The notes under the pieces: generated by a model
Told to the model about the DNA's origin: nothing
Seen by the model: only the letters and a program-made list of their open reading frames with translations
Database searches by the model: none
Assembly (NCBI GenBank): GCA_030295235.1
Contig: AP026150.1
Location: forward strand, 496,001 to 560,000
Source of the DNA: Fistulifera solaris
Lineage: Eukaryota; Bacillariophyta; Bacillariophyceae; Naviculales; Stauroneidaceae
Direction: 5' to 3'
DNA length: 64,000 bases
In this document: positions 8,722-18,695 of the stretch, piece after piece
Numbering within the stretch: position 1 is the stretch's first letter
How the letters are laid out: every line of letters starts with the position of its first letter
Made by a program: the position numbers and the translations under genes

Positions 8722-11298
8722 CTATGGTGAGCTACTCAAACTAGATTGACTGCTAGAAGTATGCAGTTGCATGTTCCACATATCAGCGTATAAGCCTTGC
8801 TTTTCCATCAATTCATCGTGTGTACCGATTTCCGCTGCTACTCCACCCTTCAAGACAACAATCTGGTCCGCATTTCGAATCGTCCCCAAACGGTGCGCAA
8901 TTACCAATACGGTACGGTGCTGACCAAGTCGGTCGAGTGCTTCTTGCACGGACTTTTCGGTCAAAGTATCCAAGGCACTTGTCGCTTCGTCCAGTAAAAC
9001 AAAGTCAGGGTTTTTCAACAGACACCGAGCAATCGCGACGCGCTGCTTTTCGCCACCGCTCAACTTGAGCCCACGGTCACCGACAAGTGTGTCCCATTGC
9101 TCAGGAAGCGACTCAATGAAAGGCAGTAGTTGCGCATCAGTAGCTGCTTGGATCAATTGTTCTCGGGTCGCATCTCGTGAGCCGTACAGGATGTTTGCTT
9201 CCAATGTGTCGTTGAACAAGCTCGCAGCCTGTGGTACTACCCCCATAGCTCCTCTCAAAGAATGTTGCGTCACCGTTCGAACATCGACTCCATTCACTTT
9301 CACGGCTCCACCCAGCGTGTCGTAGAAACGAAATAGCAAGCGACTTATCGTTGTTTTACCCGCGCCTGTCGGTCCTACAATTGCTGTTGTTGTACCCCGT
9401 TTCATTTGGAACGACAGGCCTTTCAATCCGTTATTCGAAGGCTGTGTTGGATAATGAAATGTGACATTGTCGAACTCTACAGCAATGTCGGGGTCAGAGT
9501 CGTTGGTTTTAGGTAGCTGCAACGCGTCCGGTGCATCCGTGACATCGGGATTTTCGGACAATAACTCACTCATACTTGTCAAATCGATAAGGGCCATGAC
9601 AATCGAGTTATAGACACTACCCAGAAAGTTTAACGGACCGAATAGTTGATTGACAAAGGCGAGAACGGCGACAAAATCACCCACTTGCATACCACCACAA
9701 TGTGATTCCAAGCAGCAATCGCTTAACATACTTTCGCAACCTGCTTCTATCAAGCAACAATCGTGACGCAGTTGTATGGCGTGGGCGGTCAGAGCCAGAG
9801 ACGCCGCCATGCACAACTGTAAAATAACTTGTTGACTCATGTTCAGAAAAGACAAGCTCGATTGTACGTTCACCGAACCTGCTTGATAACAGGCCACTGC
9901 CTTAGCAAATTGTTCCTTCTCATAGGCTTCGGCCGTGAAGAACTTGACCGTTTCAAAATTCATCATACTATCCACGAAACGATTTTCCATTTCATTGTCG
10001 CTCTGTACCAATTGCTTGCGAAACTTCTTACGCCACAGCGTTACCAGAATAGTCCAGACCGTGTACACAAAGACAAAGTAAAAGACAGTCACGGCCAAGG
10101 GCAAAAACGAAAAGTAAGTGGCGAAAATCAAGCACACGGAAATACATTCCGCCAATGCTGGTAATAGCCATAGGAAAAGATATTTCATCAGTGTATCACA
10201 AGCACTGATCCCTCGCGACATACTGCGTAAGACCAAACCCATCTTTTTACGCAAATGCCAATCCAATGATAATGAATGTAGGTGCCCAAAAGAGGCAACT
10301 GCCAACTGAACATAGGCTGCCTGCGCCACCTTTAAATAAACCAACGATTGTGCTTCTTTCAAGGCATTCCCCGTCCAACTGATGGCCGCATAACCACACG
10401 AGAAATAAATGGCCCGTTGATAGTCCGCATGGGCCAAAGCGGTGCTGGCCCATCCCAAAAACAACGGCGATACCAAGTTGCAGACTTTCGAACCAGCAAC
10501 ACAGACCCACGTGAGGACGGCCCGCGAGCGATTCATCAACGCCGTGCTGTCTGCTGTCGCGTCGGGCCAAAAGTACGGTCGTAGGAGTGTCATGAATTGC
10601 TGACTGGATAAGGCGGATTTCTTGTCACTTTCATCGGATTGAGAGGGCCTGTTCTGGCGAGGTGGTCCTTGTACACAGCAGGCATCGACGAGGGTCAGCA
10701 CCAATTGTAATGTTGCAGCCCCCACTGTGATCCACGAGAAAGACTTGGCAGAATCATTATATTTGACCGTAATGTATTCAAATGAGAAAGCTGACCATAA
10801 TATCCAGGCGGAAGCAATATGAAAGAAGCGTGATGTGTGACCGTAGCGTTGTTTTTCCGGATCACGCCACTGGAAGATGATGTTCGTGAGAGTGACGAGA
10901 AGAGCCGAGAGCAGCAAGGAAAGAACCGATCTCGTCGCAGAAAGAGCACAATCGAAATAAAAGATAGAAAGCACAATCCAAGCTATAGCAAAAGCAATCT
11001 TGCGCATCTTGTGTGACAGTAAAGCAGAATTTGTTGACCCGGATGGATCCGATGATAGCAGGGGCCATTCTTCGTCATCACTGCTGGACGAAACTTTCCT
11101 ATCAGCCTTGGTAAGTAGAGGAGAAATTGGTCTGTTTTGATTCTCCGATGATTGCGGCTTGGTCTCTTTGACTTCGTCTTCAACCGGTTGTGAAGCAACA
11201 CTAATCAAATCGATCGACAAGCGGACCATTTGCAATGTAACCGCCACCATAGCGGCAACAATTATCCATTCTCCGTCGTTGCTATCCCAAGATGACAT
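8722..11298 (-). CDS. ABC half-transporter, ABCB6/HMT1 type
   Basis: Predicted 858-aa ABCB half-transporter of the heavy metal tolerance (HMT1/ABCB6/ATM) group, which export metal-thiol conjugates, porphyrins or glutathione compounds from vacuole or mitochondria. An N-terminal hydrophobic extension (residues 10-260, about five helices with a Ser/acidic insert) precedes the six-helix transport domain, with the group-typical NRFVDSMMNFETVKFFTAEAYE. The nucleotide-binding domain has Walker A GPTGAGKTT (about 641), signature LSGGEKQRVAIARCLL (about 746), Walker B FVLLDEATSALD and the H-loop in LVIAHRLGT, so it should hydrolyse ATP. A Cys-rich loop with six cysteines at about 509-536 sits between two transport helices. 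I chose ATG 11298 because upstream sequence lacks a matching N-terminus. Intact. Confidence 0.92.
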   Translation of the reverse strand: MSSWDSNDGEWIIVAAMVAVTLQMVRLSIDLISVASQPVEDEVKETKPQSSENQNRPISPLLTKADRKVSSSSDDEEWPLLSSDPSGSTNSALLSHKMRKIAFAIAWIVLSIFYFDCALSATRSVLSLLLSALLVTLTNIIFQWRDPEKQRYGHTSRFFHIASAWILWSAFSFEYITVKYNDSAKSFSWITVGAATLQLVLTLVDACCVQGPPRQNRPSQSDESDKKSALSSQQFMTLLRPYFWPDATADSTALMNRSRAVLTWVCVAGSKVCNLVSPLFLGWASTALAHADYQRAIYFSCGYAAISWTGNALKEAQSLVYLKVAQAAYVQLAVASFGHLHSLSLDWHLRKKMGLVLRSMSRGISACDTLMKYLFLWLLPALAECISVCLIFATYFSFLPLAVTVFYFVFVYTVWTILVTLWRKKFRKQLVQSDNEMENRFVDSMMNFETVKFFTAEAYEKEQFAKAVACYQAGSVNVQSSLSFLNMSQQVILQLCMAASLALTAHAIQLRHDCCLIEAGCESMLSDCCLESHCGGMQVGDFVAVLAFVNQLFGPLNFLGSVYNSIVMALIDLTSMSELLSENPDVTDAPDALQLPKTNDSDPDIAVEFDNVTFHYPTQPSNNGLKGLSFQMKRGTTTAIVGPTGAGKTTISRLLFRFYDTLGGAVKVNGVDVRTVTQHSLRGAMGVVPQAASLFNDTLEANILYGSRDATREQLIQAATDAQLLPFIESLPEQWDTLVGDRGLKLSGGEKQRVAIARCLLKNPDFVLLDEATSALDTLTEKSVQEALDRLGQHRTVLVIAHRLGTIRNADQIVVLKGGVAAEIGTHDELMEKQGLYADMWNMQLHTSSSQSSLSSSP

Positions 11299-11852
11299 CT
11301 TTCTTGAAGGTTTGTAATAAATTGTATGAAAATGGCAGAGGAAACGTGAAAGATGTTCTTTTGTGATCATTTGCAAGAACCAGCAAAAAATAAGATCGGA
11401 GCAAAATGAACAAAAATGAACGCCAAGGAAAACTATAGCGACAAAGTGTAAACAGCGGTCGTATGGTTTGGGATCGGACTCAATCACTAGTGCTAGAGTC
11501 GAAACGAATGGATGAATCTACTGCGATCTAATATCAAGGCTTTTCTTAGTTCACAAAGACGACTTGTGTTATCTTAAAGCTTGGCTTCGTGAAAAGAGGT
11601 GCTCGCTCTTCAATGAATCTATTGTCTGCAACGACCTTAGCGCAACATAGCTGATATCCCTCCTCTGAATTTCTCAAATGAAGTGCGTCGCCTATCCTGA
11701 AAGTGTTGTGAAGATTTCGCTGATATCGACCAAGGGCGATTGAATCTATACGTCAAGCTTTTTGCAAAGAGATTCGTACTGAAAATCTTCTATTTTGACT
11801 GGTTTGCGTGAACTGACAATATATGCTTGTCTTTGCGTATTTGTATGAATCT
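11299..11852. other. Intergenic interval
   Basis: Separates the ABC gene start from the 3' end of the PDZ-BTB gene. Nothing further recognised. Confidence 0.5.
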
Positions 11853-13396
11853 CTACACCCCGTCTTTCACAAAGTCCAAGCGCACTTTCCATTTGTTGAT
11901 ATCAACGACAAACAAGCCGTATGACACAAGATACGACTCAAACATGGCCCCCAGTTTCTCCTCACTGTCACCACTGAAGTCTCCCGTTTCCAAATAGTCG
12001 TCTTTCGCGGCAAGAGCCACGTCCGTTAGATCAATATATTCCTCTCGTTCGACGGTGATCATTTGTGAAAAGGCTTCACGTGCGACCACAGCAGAAAACT
12101 TGCGGAAACGTATCTCCTCTCGCAATTCAACTAGTTGCGCTTCCAAATTTCGTAGACGATGATCCAGTTTCTGCTTGTTCTTTTGACGTCTGTAATACTA
12201 TATTCACCTCGCTCTTCAACGCTAATTGTCCAACCTCGTACATGTTGAATGTTCATGTCGTACGCTGCCATGTAGGTTGCAAACACCTTGGCAAGCTTTC
12301 CTTCCTCTAGATTGGCCGCTTCGTTTGGTCTCAAATTGTATTTCCAAGCCGATTTCCCGATAGCAGATAAATTGATGGAGTCATCGTCCCCTGTTATCAT
12401 TTCCGCGAACGCCGCGCTGGCTAAGGTAGATGCAAACCGCCCATAGTGGATTTCATCACTCATCTCTTTCTCCAGTTCCTCAAGCTCCTTGATGTGCTCT
12501 TGCTGCTTTGACATGGTGCTTTTTACGTGCTTCACGTTAAATGCTTGAACAGTTTTTGAACCAGATTCGATAGTTTCTGAATCTATTCGCTGAAACCCAT
12601 AAACTTCCAGATCTGCCAGAAAGTTTCGTCTGGAAATATTCGCCGGTAGTCGAACGCGACCTTTTCGCATCCATTCAATAATATAATGAAAACGACTAGG
12701 GTCCCCATCTAATCGAACCGGTTTCGAGGTGCTATAGCGCTTGAGACACGACCTTGATGGCAGCACGCGTTCTGGAAATGAGTCAATAATGTGAGGGTCA
12801 ATTTCAAAGACCTGATTCTCGACTCTAAATGCTGCCATCGACGGAACTGTCGGTTCATTTGATCTAGCGATGAAGGTCACAGATCCAGAAGCTTCTTTTA
12901 AAAATTCTCGAATATGTGATGCGTGCATGCTGGAAAAATCGATAGTATCGGCACCCAGCAGTGTGTCGCCTATTCTCAGTACGGTATCTTCGAAAGGACT
13001 CCCCTCGGCAATTTTCGTCACGCAAACGTTTCCGGGAAAGCCTGCTATTGAGAGTTTGAACTTTCCGTCCTTTGGTTTTTTCACGGTTATTTCGATAATG
13101 TCCTTGGCTTTGACGGTTCGCAGTTCCTTTTCCGGCCCGTATGCCAACAGAAATTTAAGTTTCCCCGACGCTCGATTTATTATTTCAAGTAGATTGTCTT
13201 CATGCATTCCGTCAACAGGAATATTTGCTATCCGGAGAACTCGCATGCCTTCCCTGGCGACATAACCAGCACATCGATCGAAGAGGCCGTCCTCGGTTAT
13301 GCGTTTGATGAAAATAAAATTCCCCGAACTCCTCAGTCGAACTCCAGCCTTTTCGGAAGGATGTGACTTCTCGAGCATCACAGGAAGAAACTTCAT
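11853..13396 (-). CDS. PDZ-PDZ-BTB(T1) protein with duplicated C-terminal module (one frame break)
   Basis: Predicted 514-aa intracellular scaffold protein. Two PDZ-like domains (about residues 20-90 and 105-175; e.g. GNVCVTKIAEGSPFEDTVLR with IGDTLLGADTID) bind peptide tails. A T1-type BTB domain, as in K+ channel and KCTD proteins, follows at about 195-266 (FEIDPHIIDSFPERVLPSR, RLDGDPSRFHYIIEWMRKGR). The C-terminus holds two diverged copies of an about 95-residue helical module: a coiled-coil start, then ASAAFAEMI or AREAFSQMI, an acidic IxLxxVA segment and a Leu/Tyr-rich end. The second copy lies in another frame, reached by restoring one A at the AAAA run (plus TTTT 12181-12184). No ion-channel segment is present. 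Role unknown; oligomerisation through BTB is expected. Confidence 0.75.
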
Positions 13397-13733
13397 CCTG
13401 ATAGCTATGGCGAGAGATAATTATTATTCTTGTTTATCGACCTGCACATCTCATGTCCATGATTATTATTTTGTTGCATCATCGTCGCTTTTCGATGTTG
13501 TGGTCGGCGAGCTCGTCCATTCGTACACACTTTTCTACAGTGCGAACGCCGAGGAGCACGAGTCGCACGCGAGGTGAACTTGAAGACCATAGTTAATTTC
13601 AAGCTCAGCTCATAGCGGCACTCAATTTGTTAATCGCCATATTTTAGCGATATTTGCCCAAGTGCTGGAAAGTAACCTCAACGCTAATGATATCGGAACT
13701 GCTAGGATGGAAAACATGGACAAAGTAACTAAT
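13397..13733. other. Intergenic interval
   Basis: Between the PDZ-BTB gene and the related module gene; no feature recognised. Confidence 0.5.
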
Positions 13734-14291
13734 TTACACTAAAATTTCTTGATGGATTAAAAAACCCAAGTTAAGGTTCCATCTTTCAGCCTCTTTGACA
13801 TAAAGACCAAGTTTTTCAAGCATTAATTCGACGATTTCTTTGAGGCGTCCCTCGCTAACCGCCATGCTCGTATCGACTAGACACTCATCATGGGCACGAC
13901 GGACAACATCCGAGAGGTCTATCATTCCATTATCTCCAGCAAGTATGAACTCTGCAAATGCCGCACGACCTACTGTCAAAGAAAACTTACGCAAGCGTAT
14001 TTCGCCCCTCATTGTTTCGAGTCTCGACTCAATTTCCACTTTGGCCCGTTTACTGGATCCGTTTCCACCCTTGTTTGGAAAATTCATTTTCTGCTCTAGG
14101 TACTTCGCTTCGCTCTCAAGATCTTTGATGTGCTCTTGTTCTCTCTTGATTGCAGCTTTAACTTGCTTAATTGAATGCAAGGCCTCGGTTTGCACATCAC
14201 TGTCGCCTTTTAGCGGAACAATGAAATCTATCCTCGAGAGAGTGCTTTCCAAGCGGGACTTTTGAAGGCGTAAGTCGGACTTAATTGTCAT
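13734..14291 (-). CDS. Orphan copy of the PDZ-BTB C-terminal module
   Basis: Predicted 185-aa protein. An N-terminal coiled coil (residues 30-80, EHIKDLESEAKYLEQKM) leads into a module clearly related to both C-terminal copies in the neighbouring PDZ-BTB protein: GRAAFAEFIL matches ASAAFAEMI and AREAFSQMI, then MIDLSDVVRRA, then a helical LEKLGLYVKEAERWNLNLGF end. No PDZ or BTB domain is seen upstream in any frame, so this is either a truncated tandem duplicate or an independent single-module gene. Same strand as its relative, 337 bp away. Clean frame from ATG 14291. Function unknown. Confidence 0.6.
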   Translation of the reverse strand: MTIKSDLRLQKSRLESTLSRIDFIVPLKGDSDVQTEALHSIKQVKAAIKREQEHIKDLESEAKYLEQKMNFPNKGGNGSSKRAKVEIESRLETMRGEIRLRKFSLTVGRAAFAEFILAGDNGMIDLSDVVRRAHDECLVDTSMAVSEGRLKEIVELMLEKLGLYVKEAERWNLNLGFLIHQEILV

Positions 14292-14692
14292 ATTGGCAGA
14301 CAGAATTGTTGGTTTTTGATATTGGAGAGATATTTCCTCACAAATTGATGATCACTGTAGAAGGAATTGAGCACTCAGTTTTCGGTATCTCAGGAAAACT
14401 GGATGCCTCTGCTATTTTCGCGACAAAGTGCTTGCCAGTTATGATTAAAGTGGAGCACTTTTATGCTGCTTGCAAGCGATTAGTTCATTTCAACCTTTTG
14501 GTTTTCTTTGAAACGATTTCTCACCCAACGCACAACGGATGAATGAAATAATGAGGCTAAATAAATCTCCAGGATGTCGTAGCGGGAAATCTTAAACGTT
14601 TTTTTCATGGTACGGTACCGGTACCTGGTACGGAGTATATAATTTATAAATCGATGCTATCACTATCGATCTTGCTATGAATAACTACGTTT
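14292..14692. other. Intergenic interval with GTAC-rich element
   Basis: Contains the composite repeat at 14611-14637. Otherwise nothing recognised. Confidence 0.5.
14611..14637. repeat. Composite GTAC-rich element (left member of inverted pair)
   Basis: TACGGTACCGGTACC (14611-14625) runs into TACCTGGTACGGAGTA (14622-14637). The first 15 bases are repeated exactly, inverted, at 16583-16597 on the other side of the calpain gene. The second part joins the TACCTGGTA and TACGGAGTA motifs found elsewhere. Confidence 0.7.
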
Positions 14693-16387
14693 CTAATCTT
14701 CTAGGAACTCCGTCATGCTTTTCGCAGAGACATAGATCGTGTCATACAGACGGAAGAATTCTTCCTTTGTTACCCAAAAGATACCATCATCTGCAACCAC
14801 GGGGTTTAGCTCCTGTTTAATTTTTGGATACTTTTCCCACCCAGGTCCATCGTCATCGAATTCGCCGTTTTCCATTTCTCCTTTTCCCCAGGGATTTCTA
14901 ACTTTGACCATGTCAACACCCGTACCGGCCACGTTTGTCCGACACTCAATAACGGAGTAACCATGATTGTCCACCATTCCTGCTTCTTTCTTGACGTCAT
15001 TACTTCGCCCCGCACCCATGATAAAATTTATTTTATCCCATGCACACATTCGTTGGAAAACTTCTTCGAGAGGCAACTCTCCCTTGCCGCCACCGCCTTC
15101 CTTGGGCCACGCTCCTGGCCAAACACCAGCATAGCTGTCGCTGGGTGCGTTGGTGTACGCCGACCACTTTTTCTTGTTGGGATCGTAACGCGAGGAGCAA
15201 TAGTACAAATCCGTTTTCGGATTGTGAAAGATGGTGTACTGTTCTTTGCAGCCGGTCATGAGAGCCCATGCGTGCGTTGCGTGTCCACCTGTAATTTTAT
15301 CCCAACCACCGCAATGCGCCGCAATGGCCTTTTCCAAATAGCACACCCATAATTCACCATCAGATGATGGTTTGGAGGACAGCAAACCTGTCTTGTTGGG
15401 ATTCGCACACAAACGCTCATCTACCACAATATCAACTTCGGTCCATGTGGGCAGATCCCACAATGTAATGGTGTACATGTTCGGCTTTTCGCCCGGCATC
15501 TTATGCCAATCCTTGCTTTTACGAAACAGTTTCTTGATGGCACCATCGAATTCTGCCAAGGATGAAATGCCCGAAAGTAACCAACAGTCTCCCACTGTAC
15601 CTTGCTTGATGTCCGACGGATCGACATTGCCAATGATTTTGAGTTTGGGATCATCACAGCATCCCATACCTCGACCCGGCAACAATGGCTTCGGCAATTT
15701 CCGCGCAAAATGCGTGGCCAAGACGGTATCCGTGTACTGATCACGCGCCGCAGGAGGCAATTCATCGTTGGGCAGTGCCGGCAGGGCCTGATAGTGTTGC
15801 ATCCAACAAGTCATCCATCCGTCTGGACTAACATCCTGAGGTGTGTAATAAGCAGTACCTTCGCGATGAACAATTTTGTATTGTTGTTGTTTGACCGGCC
15901 AATCCAACATGGCCGTCTGGTATTGTAGCGAAATGTATTGCCGAGGATTGGCGTGAAAGTCGGCAATCGCTTCCTTAATGTCTCCTTTCTTTTCTTGTGT
16001 CGTTCCGATACTTTCCGCCAAGACAGATCCATTGAATGTGAGACTTGTGACTTTCCATTTGCTGGGAATTTCGTTCGGATGCGGCGGAGGAGATGATGGT
16101 GATGATGATGCAACCATTGCTGATGATTCTTCGGGTGTGTCTACTGCTTTAGTTTTCTTGGAAGAATAGGGGCGACATTTTGCGGTGGGAGTTGCTGACG
16201 AGGAAGCCGATGACGAAGCAACGGACGAAGACGAAACGGAAGCTGACGATGCTGAGGAGGCCTCCGAATCATCACGATTCGCCGATGCATCGGGAGGAGG
16301 AGAAATCTTAACTTCGTTTTCCGGCAGCGAAGACTCCTGCGGAGCTTCCTGTGGCTCAACTTTCGGCTCGCTTCTGCAATTTCCCAT
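14693..16387 (-). CDS. Calpain-type cysteine protease with acylation signal
   Basis: Predicted 564-aa calpain-family (C2) cysteine protease. Catalytic residues are in place: Cys268 in QGTVGDCWLLSG, His372 in THAWALMTG and Asn498 in VKVRNPWGKGE. The start at 16387 gives MGNCRSEP, a strong N-myristoylation signal with a palmitoylatable Cys4; the frame is open further upstream, but this start best explains the N-terminus. Residues 15-140 are a Ser/Ala/Glu-rich low-complexity region, and the catalytic core spans about 230-550. No EF-hands or C2-like domain follow, so it is an atypical calpain, probably membrane-tethered by lipids. Calcium dependence cannot be judged. Flanked by exact inverted 15-bp repeats. 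Confidence 0.88.
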   Translation of the reverse strand: MGNCRSEPKVEPQEAPQESSLPENEVKISPPPDASANRDDSEASSASSASVSSSSVASSSASSSATPTAKCRPYSSKKTKAVDTPEESSAMVASSSPSSPPPHPNEIPSKWKVTSLTFNGSVLAESIGTTQEKKGDIKEAIADFHANPRQYISLQYQTAMLDWPVKQQQYKIVHREGTAYYTPQDVSPDGWMTCWMQHYQALPALPNDELPPAARDQYTDTVLATHFARKLPKPLLPGRGMGCCDDPKLKIIGNVDPSDIKQGTVGDCWLLSGISSLAEFDGAIKKLFRKSKDWHKMPGEKPNMYTITLWDLPTWTEVDIVVDERLCANPNKTGLLSSKPSSDGELWVCYLEKAIAAHCGGWDKITGGHATHAWALMTGCKEQYTIFHNPKTDLYYCSSRYDPNKKKWSAYTNAPSDSYAGVWPGAWPKEGGGGKGELPLEEVFQRMCAWDKINFIMGAGRSNDVKKEAGMVDNHGYSVIECRTNVAGTGVDMVKVRNPWGKGEMENGEFDDDGPGWEKYPKIKQELNPVVADDGIFWVTKEEFFRLYDTIYVSAKSMTEFLED

Positions 16388-16582
16388 GACTAATGGTGCT
16401 GTTTGTGTAGCTAGTAGGTCTTCTGGGAGGAAAAATACCAGTAAGGTGAAGGAAAGTGATCGTTTTGCCGGAAAACAGCTTCCGAGCTTTTTCACCTGGC
16501 TTCCAAGATGTCAAGGCAATGAAAAGAAATGACCCTTGGCGCAAAAGCAAAAGCTTGGCGTGATCTACAGTCATTGTAAATT

Positions 16583-16597
16583 GGTACCGGTACCGTA
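16583..16597. repeat. GTAC-rich element (right member of inverted pair)
   Basis: GGTACCGGTACCGTA, the exact reverse complement of 14611-14625. The core GGTACCGGTACC is a perfect 12-bp palindrome. It lies 196 bp before the calpain start codon. Confidence 0.7.
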
Positions 16598-16738
16598 CGA
16601 CAACCATGTTGTTTTATAAATAGTGTATCATTCCTTGTGAAAACCTGTTCCTTAACGGAGGACACTTTCGTACGTACACGCCCCATCATCATGGCGGAAC
16701 GCACGTGGTACTTGTATCTATTTTACTATGACTTCGAG

Positions 16739-16747
16739 TACCTGGTA
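16739..16747 (+). promoter_or_regulatory. TACCTGGTA element
   Basis: Exact 9-mer about 160 bp before the TLC-domain gene start. Inferred regulatory role from recurrence only. Confidence 0.35.
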
Positions 16748-16907
16748 TTTATTGTTTCTTTTTCTTTTGAATTCGAGAAGAAGAACGATGAAAAGAGAAA
16801 TAAAAGACGTCCTCGATGGCAAAGGCTATTGCCTTCCTTCCAAGACTCATAATTGACTTCCTTTCGTGTAAAAGTTTGCAAACATAGCGTCAAAAGAAAG
16901 CACGAAA

Positions 16908-17710
16908 ATGGTGACTGTACGTAAACAAGATAACCTACAGAATGGCAAGATTCCTATTCTTCCCGCCGTTCTTACAGGAGCTAGCATGATGCATGCTACA
17001 TTTATGTTTCTACAAACTCAAGTTCCATCCTGGAATGCTGCGGAGGAGTTCTGTTTACATGCAACAGAGGACTGTCTGCGTCCCGATTTAATGGCCTTTC
17101 AATGCATCAGCGGAATGGTCTTTATGGTCTGCACGATACTGGGGATTTACGCGTGGTACGGGACACGCTCCTGTCACTTATCCTCGCAACGACTCTTTGC
17201 ACAACTGCCCGTAGCACAGTGGTTGACGCTATGGAACTTGACGTACCAGATTTGGGATTTTGGGATTTCGTTCGTCATTCCGGAATTCACACAGCCTATC
17301 TTGTTGGCTCATCACGCCGCTGCGGCGACCGTGGCTTACGCCGCTTTGCGTTACAACATGTTGGGATATTATGCCATCTTTTTCATGGGGTTGTCGGAAA
17401 TCTCTTCGGTATTTCTCGTCGTCATTGATTTGGGTCGATATATCCCCCCAGAATCTGGCACTTATTACGACATGTTGGTCCATCAAGTGTGTGCACCCTT
17501 GTTTGTTGTCACCTTCTTTTACTATCGAGTCATCTTATGGTGGTATCCCATTACTGTCAATCTTTTGAAAGATGTCTCGGATGGACTCAAAAGTCAAAAT
17601 CACCGCATTGGGTCATGTACTTGTTGCTGTTACTCGATATCCCTATGGGTTTCTTGCAATTGTATTGGATGGCACTCATTGTGCAAACATTGCAATCTCA
17701 AATGAGTTGA
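16908..17710 (+). CDS. TLC-domain membrane protein (one frame break)
   Basis: Predicted 267-aa integral membrane protein with a TLC (TRAM-LAG1-CLN8) domain, a fold shared by ceramide synthases and lipid-sensing or lipid-regulating ER and plasma-membrane proteins. About six hydrophobic helices are visible, with the typical central segment WNLTYQIWDFGISFV followed by LLAHHAAAATVAYAAL and MGLSEISSVFLVVIDLGRY. The conserved last helix (DIPMGFLQLYWMALIVQ) is in another frame, restored by one A at AAAA 17596-17599. The Lag motif with double His of true ceramide synthases is not convincingly present (only HHAA), so a TLCD-type lipid regulator is as likely. Start is the first ATG. Confidence 0.78.
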
Positions 17711-17771
17711 TGATTGATGACTCTGTAGTAGACCAGTAATGCCGGTAACATTTCTGTACTTGTCGTTGGGT

Positions 17772-18695
17772 TTAGGCGGCCATACTCGCCTTGTAGTCAT
17801 CCAAGATTTGCCGAGCGACATTGGTAATATGAGCGAATCGTTTGGATCCCAAGTGAATACCCCCAAACCACCGTGATACAACTACCAACACACCATCTTC
17901 ATTGCGTACTGACAATAAATGAGCCAGTCGTGATCCGGCCGCATCTTCGCCATCATCATCGTTGTCGTGTTTCCATATACCGTCCTGACAAACTCTCCAC
18001 GCGTACTTTTCCAAGCAAGAACAGCGTGAGTACATTTGAGTACCGAAGGTGCACGAATCATTGCGATTCTGCACGTACCATATTGTGCGTAGCTCGTTGT
18101 AGTTTGGTCGAACTCTGCAAGAGTTGATGTAAAGCAGGCTGCACGTCGGCATCGCTTTGAATGTTGCATACATGAGCCTGAAATGTTGACTTGCGATCCA
18201 GCAAAGGCTCACCTGTCATCCACTGGTACGAATGATTTGTGGCGTTCTGTACTGTTGTCACTGCTTCACTCTGTGAGAGTCTCCTTTGTTATTGTCGTCG
18301 TCGTCTGGGTAGTCTTTGCTCGTAATATAGTTGTTATCTTCAATGAACTCATTCCACGCCTCGAGCGCAGCTGAACAACACATCAAACCAGCTTCTATTT
18401 GCAATTCGAAACATTCCTGGGCGTGTTGCCGAAAAGCTGTTAGAGCAGCTTCCAAACGTACTTTGTCGTGTGATGTCGAAGCGCGAAAGGCAGTCAAATG
18501 CAAAGGTTCCGTCAACGGATACCCTTCACGCCATTCCAGAACACAATAAACTGTGGAGGAGAATTGAAAGGTGACTTGAAAAGGAAATTGCAACAGATTT
18601 AACTCGTCGTCGTTCATCTGTATTTCGGTGGTAAAGGCTGCCAACAACATTTCTAAATCGGCGCGGGCGCGCTCGAAAGATTCGGAACAATCCAT
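17772..18695 (-). CDS. RWD-IMPACT (UPF0029) family protein, one intron, one frame break
   Basis: Predicted 283-aa IMPACT/Yih1-type protein, a family that binds GCN1 and restrains GCN2 kinase. The N-terminus is RWD-like (residues 1-110). The C-terminal UPF0029 domain has GEPLLDRKSTFQAHV, ATHNMYAWRV, the hallmark DNDDDGEDAAGSRLAHLL and VVVSRWFGGIHLGSKRFAHI. A 73-nt intron (18006-18078, GTACGT to AAAAG) splits HNM from YAWRV in phase 0, which restores the family sequence exactly. Exon 1 carries a one-base loss near TTT 18285-18287, between an acidic Asp/Asn linker and SQSEAVTTVQNA. The gene converges with the TLC gene, 61 bp apart. Confidence 0.82.

Larger units (their letters stand above)
16388..16907. 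other. Divergent promoter region, calpain / TLC gene
   Basis: Holds the right-hand inverted GTAC element at 16583-16597 and a TACCTGGTA site at 16739-16747. No gene seen. Confidence 0.5.

Noticed and set aside
12205-12222. An 18-nt mini-intron to explain the PDZ-BTB frame change
   Set aside because: Far too short to splice and a multiple of three, so it could not change frame.
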